This document shows positions 5,816-5,941 of a DNA stretch of 5,941 nucleotides, in pieces. The number at the start of each line of letters is the position of its first letter. Position 1 is the stretch's first letter. This DNA comes from an uncultured Prevotella sp. (lineage in GTDB: Bacteria > Bacteroidota > Bacteroidia > Bacteroidales > Bacteroidaceae): assembly GCA_934230965.1 (NCBI GenBank), contig CAKQFW010000127.1, positions 1 to 5,941 on the forward strand. Reading direction: 5' to 3'. Under the pieces are notes generated by a model that saw nothing but the letters and a program-made list of their open reading frames with translations, ran no database searches and was not told the DNA's origin. The position numbers and the translations under genes are program-made.

Positions 5816-5941
5816 ATGTTTTCAAGCGATAAGAACATAGAAACCATTGGTCAGCTGGTAGAGGTGATACGCCATTATCTCAGCCTTCTGTCAAAGTGTG
5901 CGAAGCTGGATATTATGACCAAGCTTGTGCGCCTTCTCACG
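5816..5941 (+). CDS. N-terminal part of a probable Holin-X-like (phage holin superfamily III) membrane protein
   Basis: An open frame starts at ATG 5816 and runs without a stop to the end of the window (42 codons). It begins MFSSDKNIETIGQLVEVIRH, continues with YLSLLSKCAKLDIMTKLVRL and ends LT at the window edge. The opening acidic helix, the KLD(I/V)..K(L/V)VRLLT stretch and the position right after a YtxH gene match small Bacteroidetes proteins annotated as phage holin family or Actinobacterial Holin-X. Those have two membrane spans, expected just beyond the window edge. Despite the name they are normal chromosomal envelope proteins and nothing here indicates a prophage. The identification depends on recall of the N-terminus and context, because the membrane segments are not visible. 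Confidence 0.65.
   Translation, partial: MFSSDKNIETIGQLVEVIRHYLSLLSKCAKLDIMTKLVRLLT

Noticed and set aside
5816..5941. Prophage lysis gene, given the holin-family name
   Set aside because: The Holin-X family is common on Bacteroidetes chromosomes next to YtxH, and no phage gene is visible in the window.

Overview
The window looks like a chromosomal segment from a Bacteroidetes bacterium, most likely Prevotella or a close Bacteroidales relative. Four things point there: the AT-rich intergenic DNA, the near absence of Shine-Dalgarno sequences, an exact Bacteroidetes-type -7 box (TAnnTTTG) upstream of the YtxH gene, and the gene content (a TPR periplasmic protein behind def and yqgF, a SPOR lipoprotein, and a YtxH/Holin-X pair). 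The assignment rests on family recognition, not on a database search.

Layout. Positions 1-177 hold the 3' end of a plus-strand gene, probably a sugar-nucleotide type nucleotidyltransferase. Positions 178-517 hold no gene: they contain a 22-bp tandem array, a strong and possibly bidirectional terminator hairpin, and a 26/27-bp tandem array. From 518 to 5317 five genes read on the minus strand. In transcription order they are a small SPOR lipoprotein, yqgF/ruvX, def, a 659-residue TPR protein (overlapping def by 4 bp), then a 145-bp gap carrying a 19-bp tandem array, then an iron/cobalamin-type ABC substrate-binding lipoprotein. Positions 5318-5559 are a divergent promoter region. The right end carries a plus-strand pair: a YtxH-domain protein and the start of a Holin-X-like membrane protein.

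The first four minus-strand genes are packed tightly enough (gaps of 21 and 18 bp, then an overlap) to be one operon joining envelope functions (SPOR, TPR) with translation and rRNA housekeeping (def, yqgF). The substrate-binding lipoprotein has no permease or ATPase beside it in the window.

The unusual feature is a set of three tandem repeat arrays, each at the 3' end of a different gene and each with its own unit sequence (22, 26/27 and 19 bp). In two of them the first unit includes the last codons and the stop codon of the gene, and the following units are near copies of that gene end (minus-strand sense LRYFK-stop and TAKQ-stop). In the third, a 14-nt stretch spanning the gene's stop reappears inside the repeat, split by 5 nt. 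Units contain short dyads. This suggests repeated local amplification of stop-codon regions into gene-specific 3'-UTR arrays, and it is the best candidate here for something undescribed.
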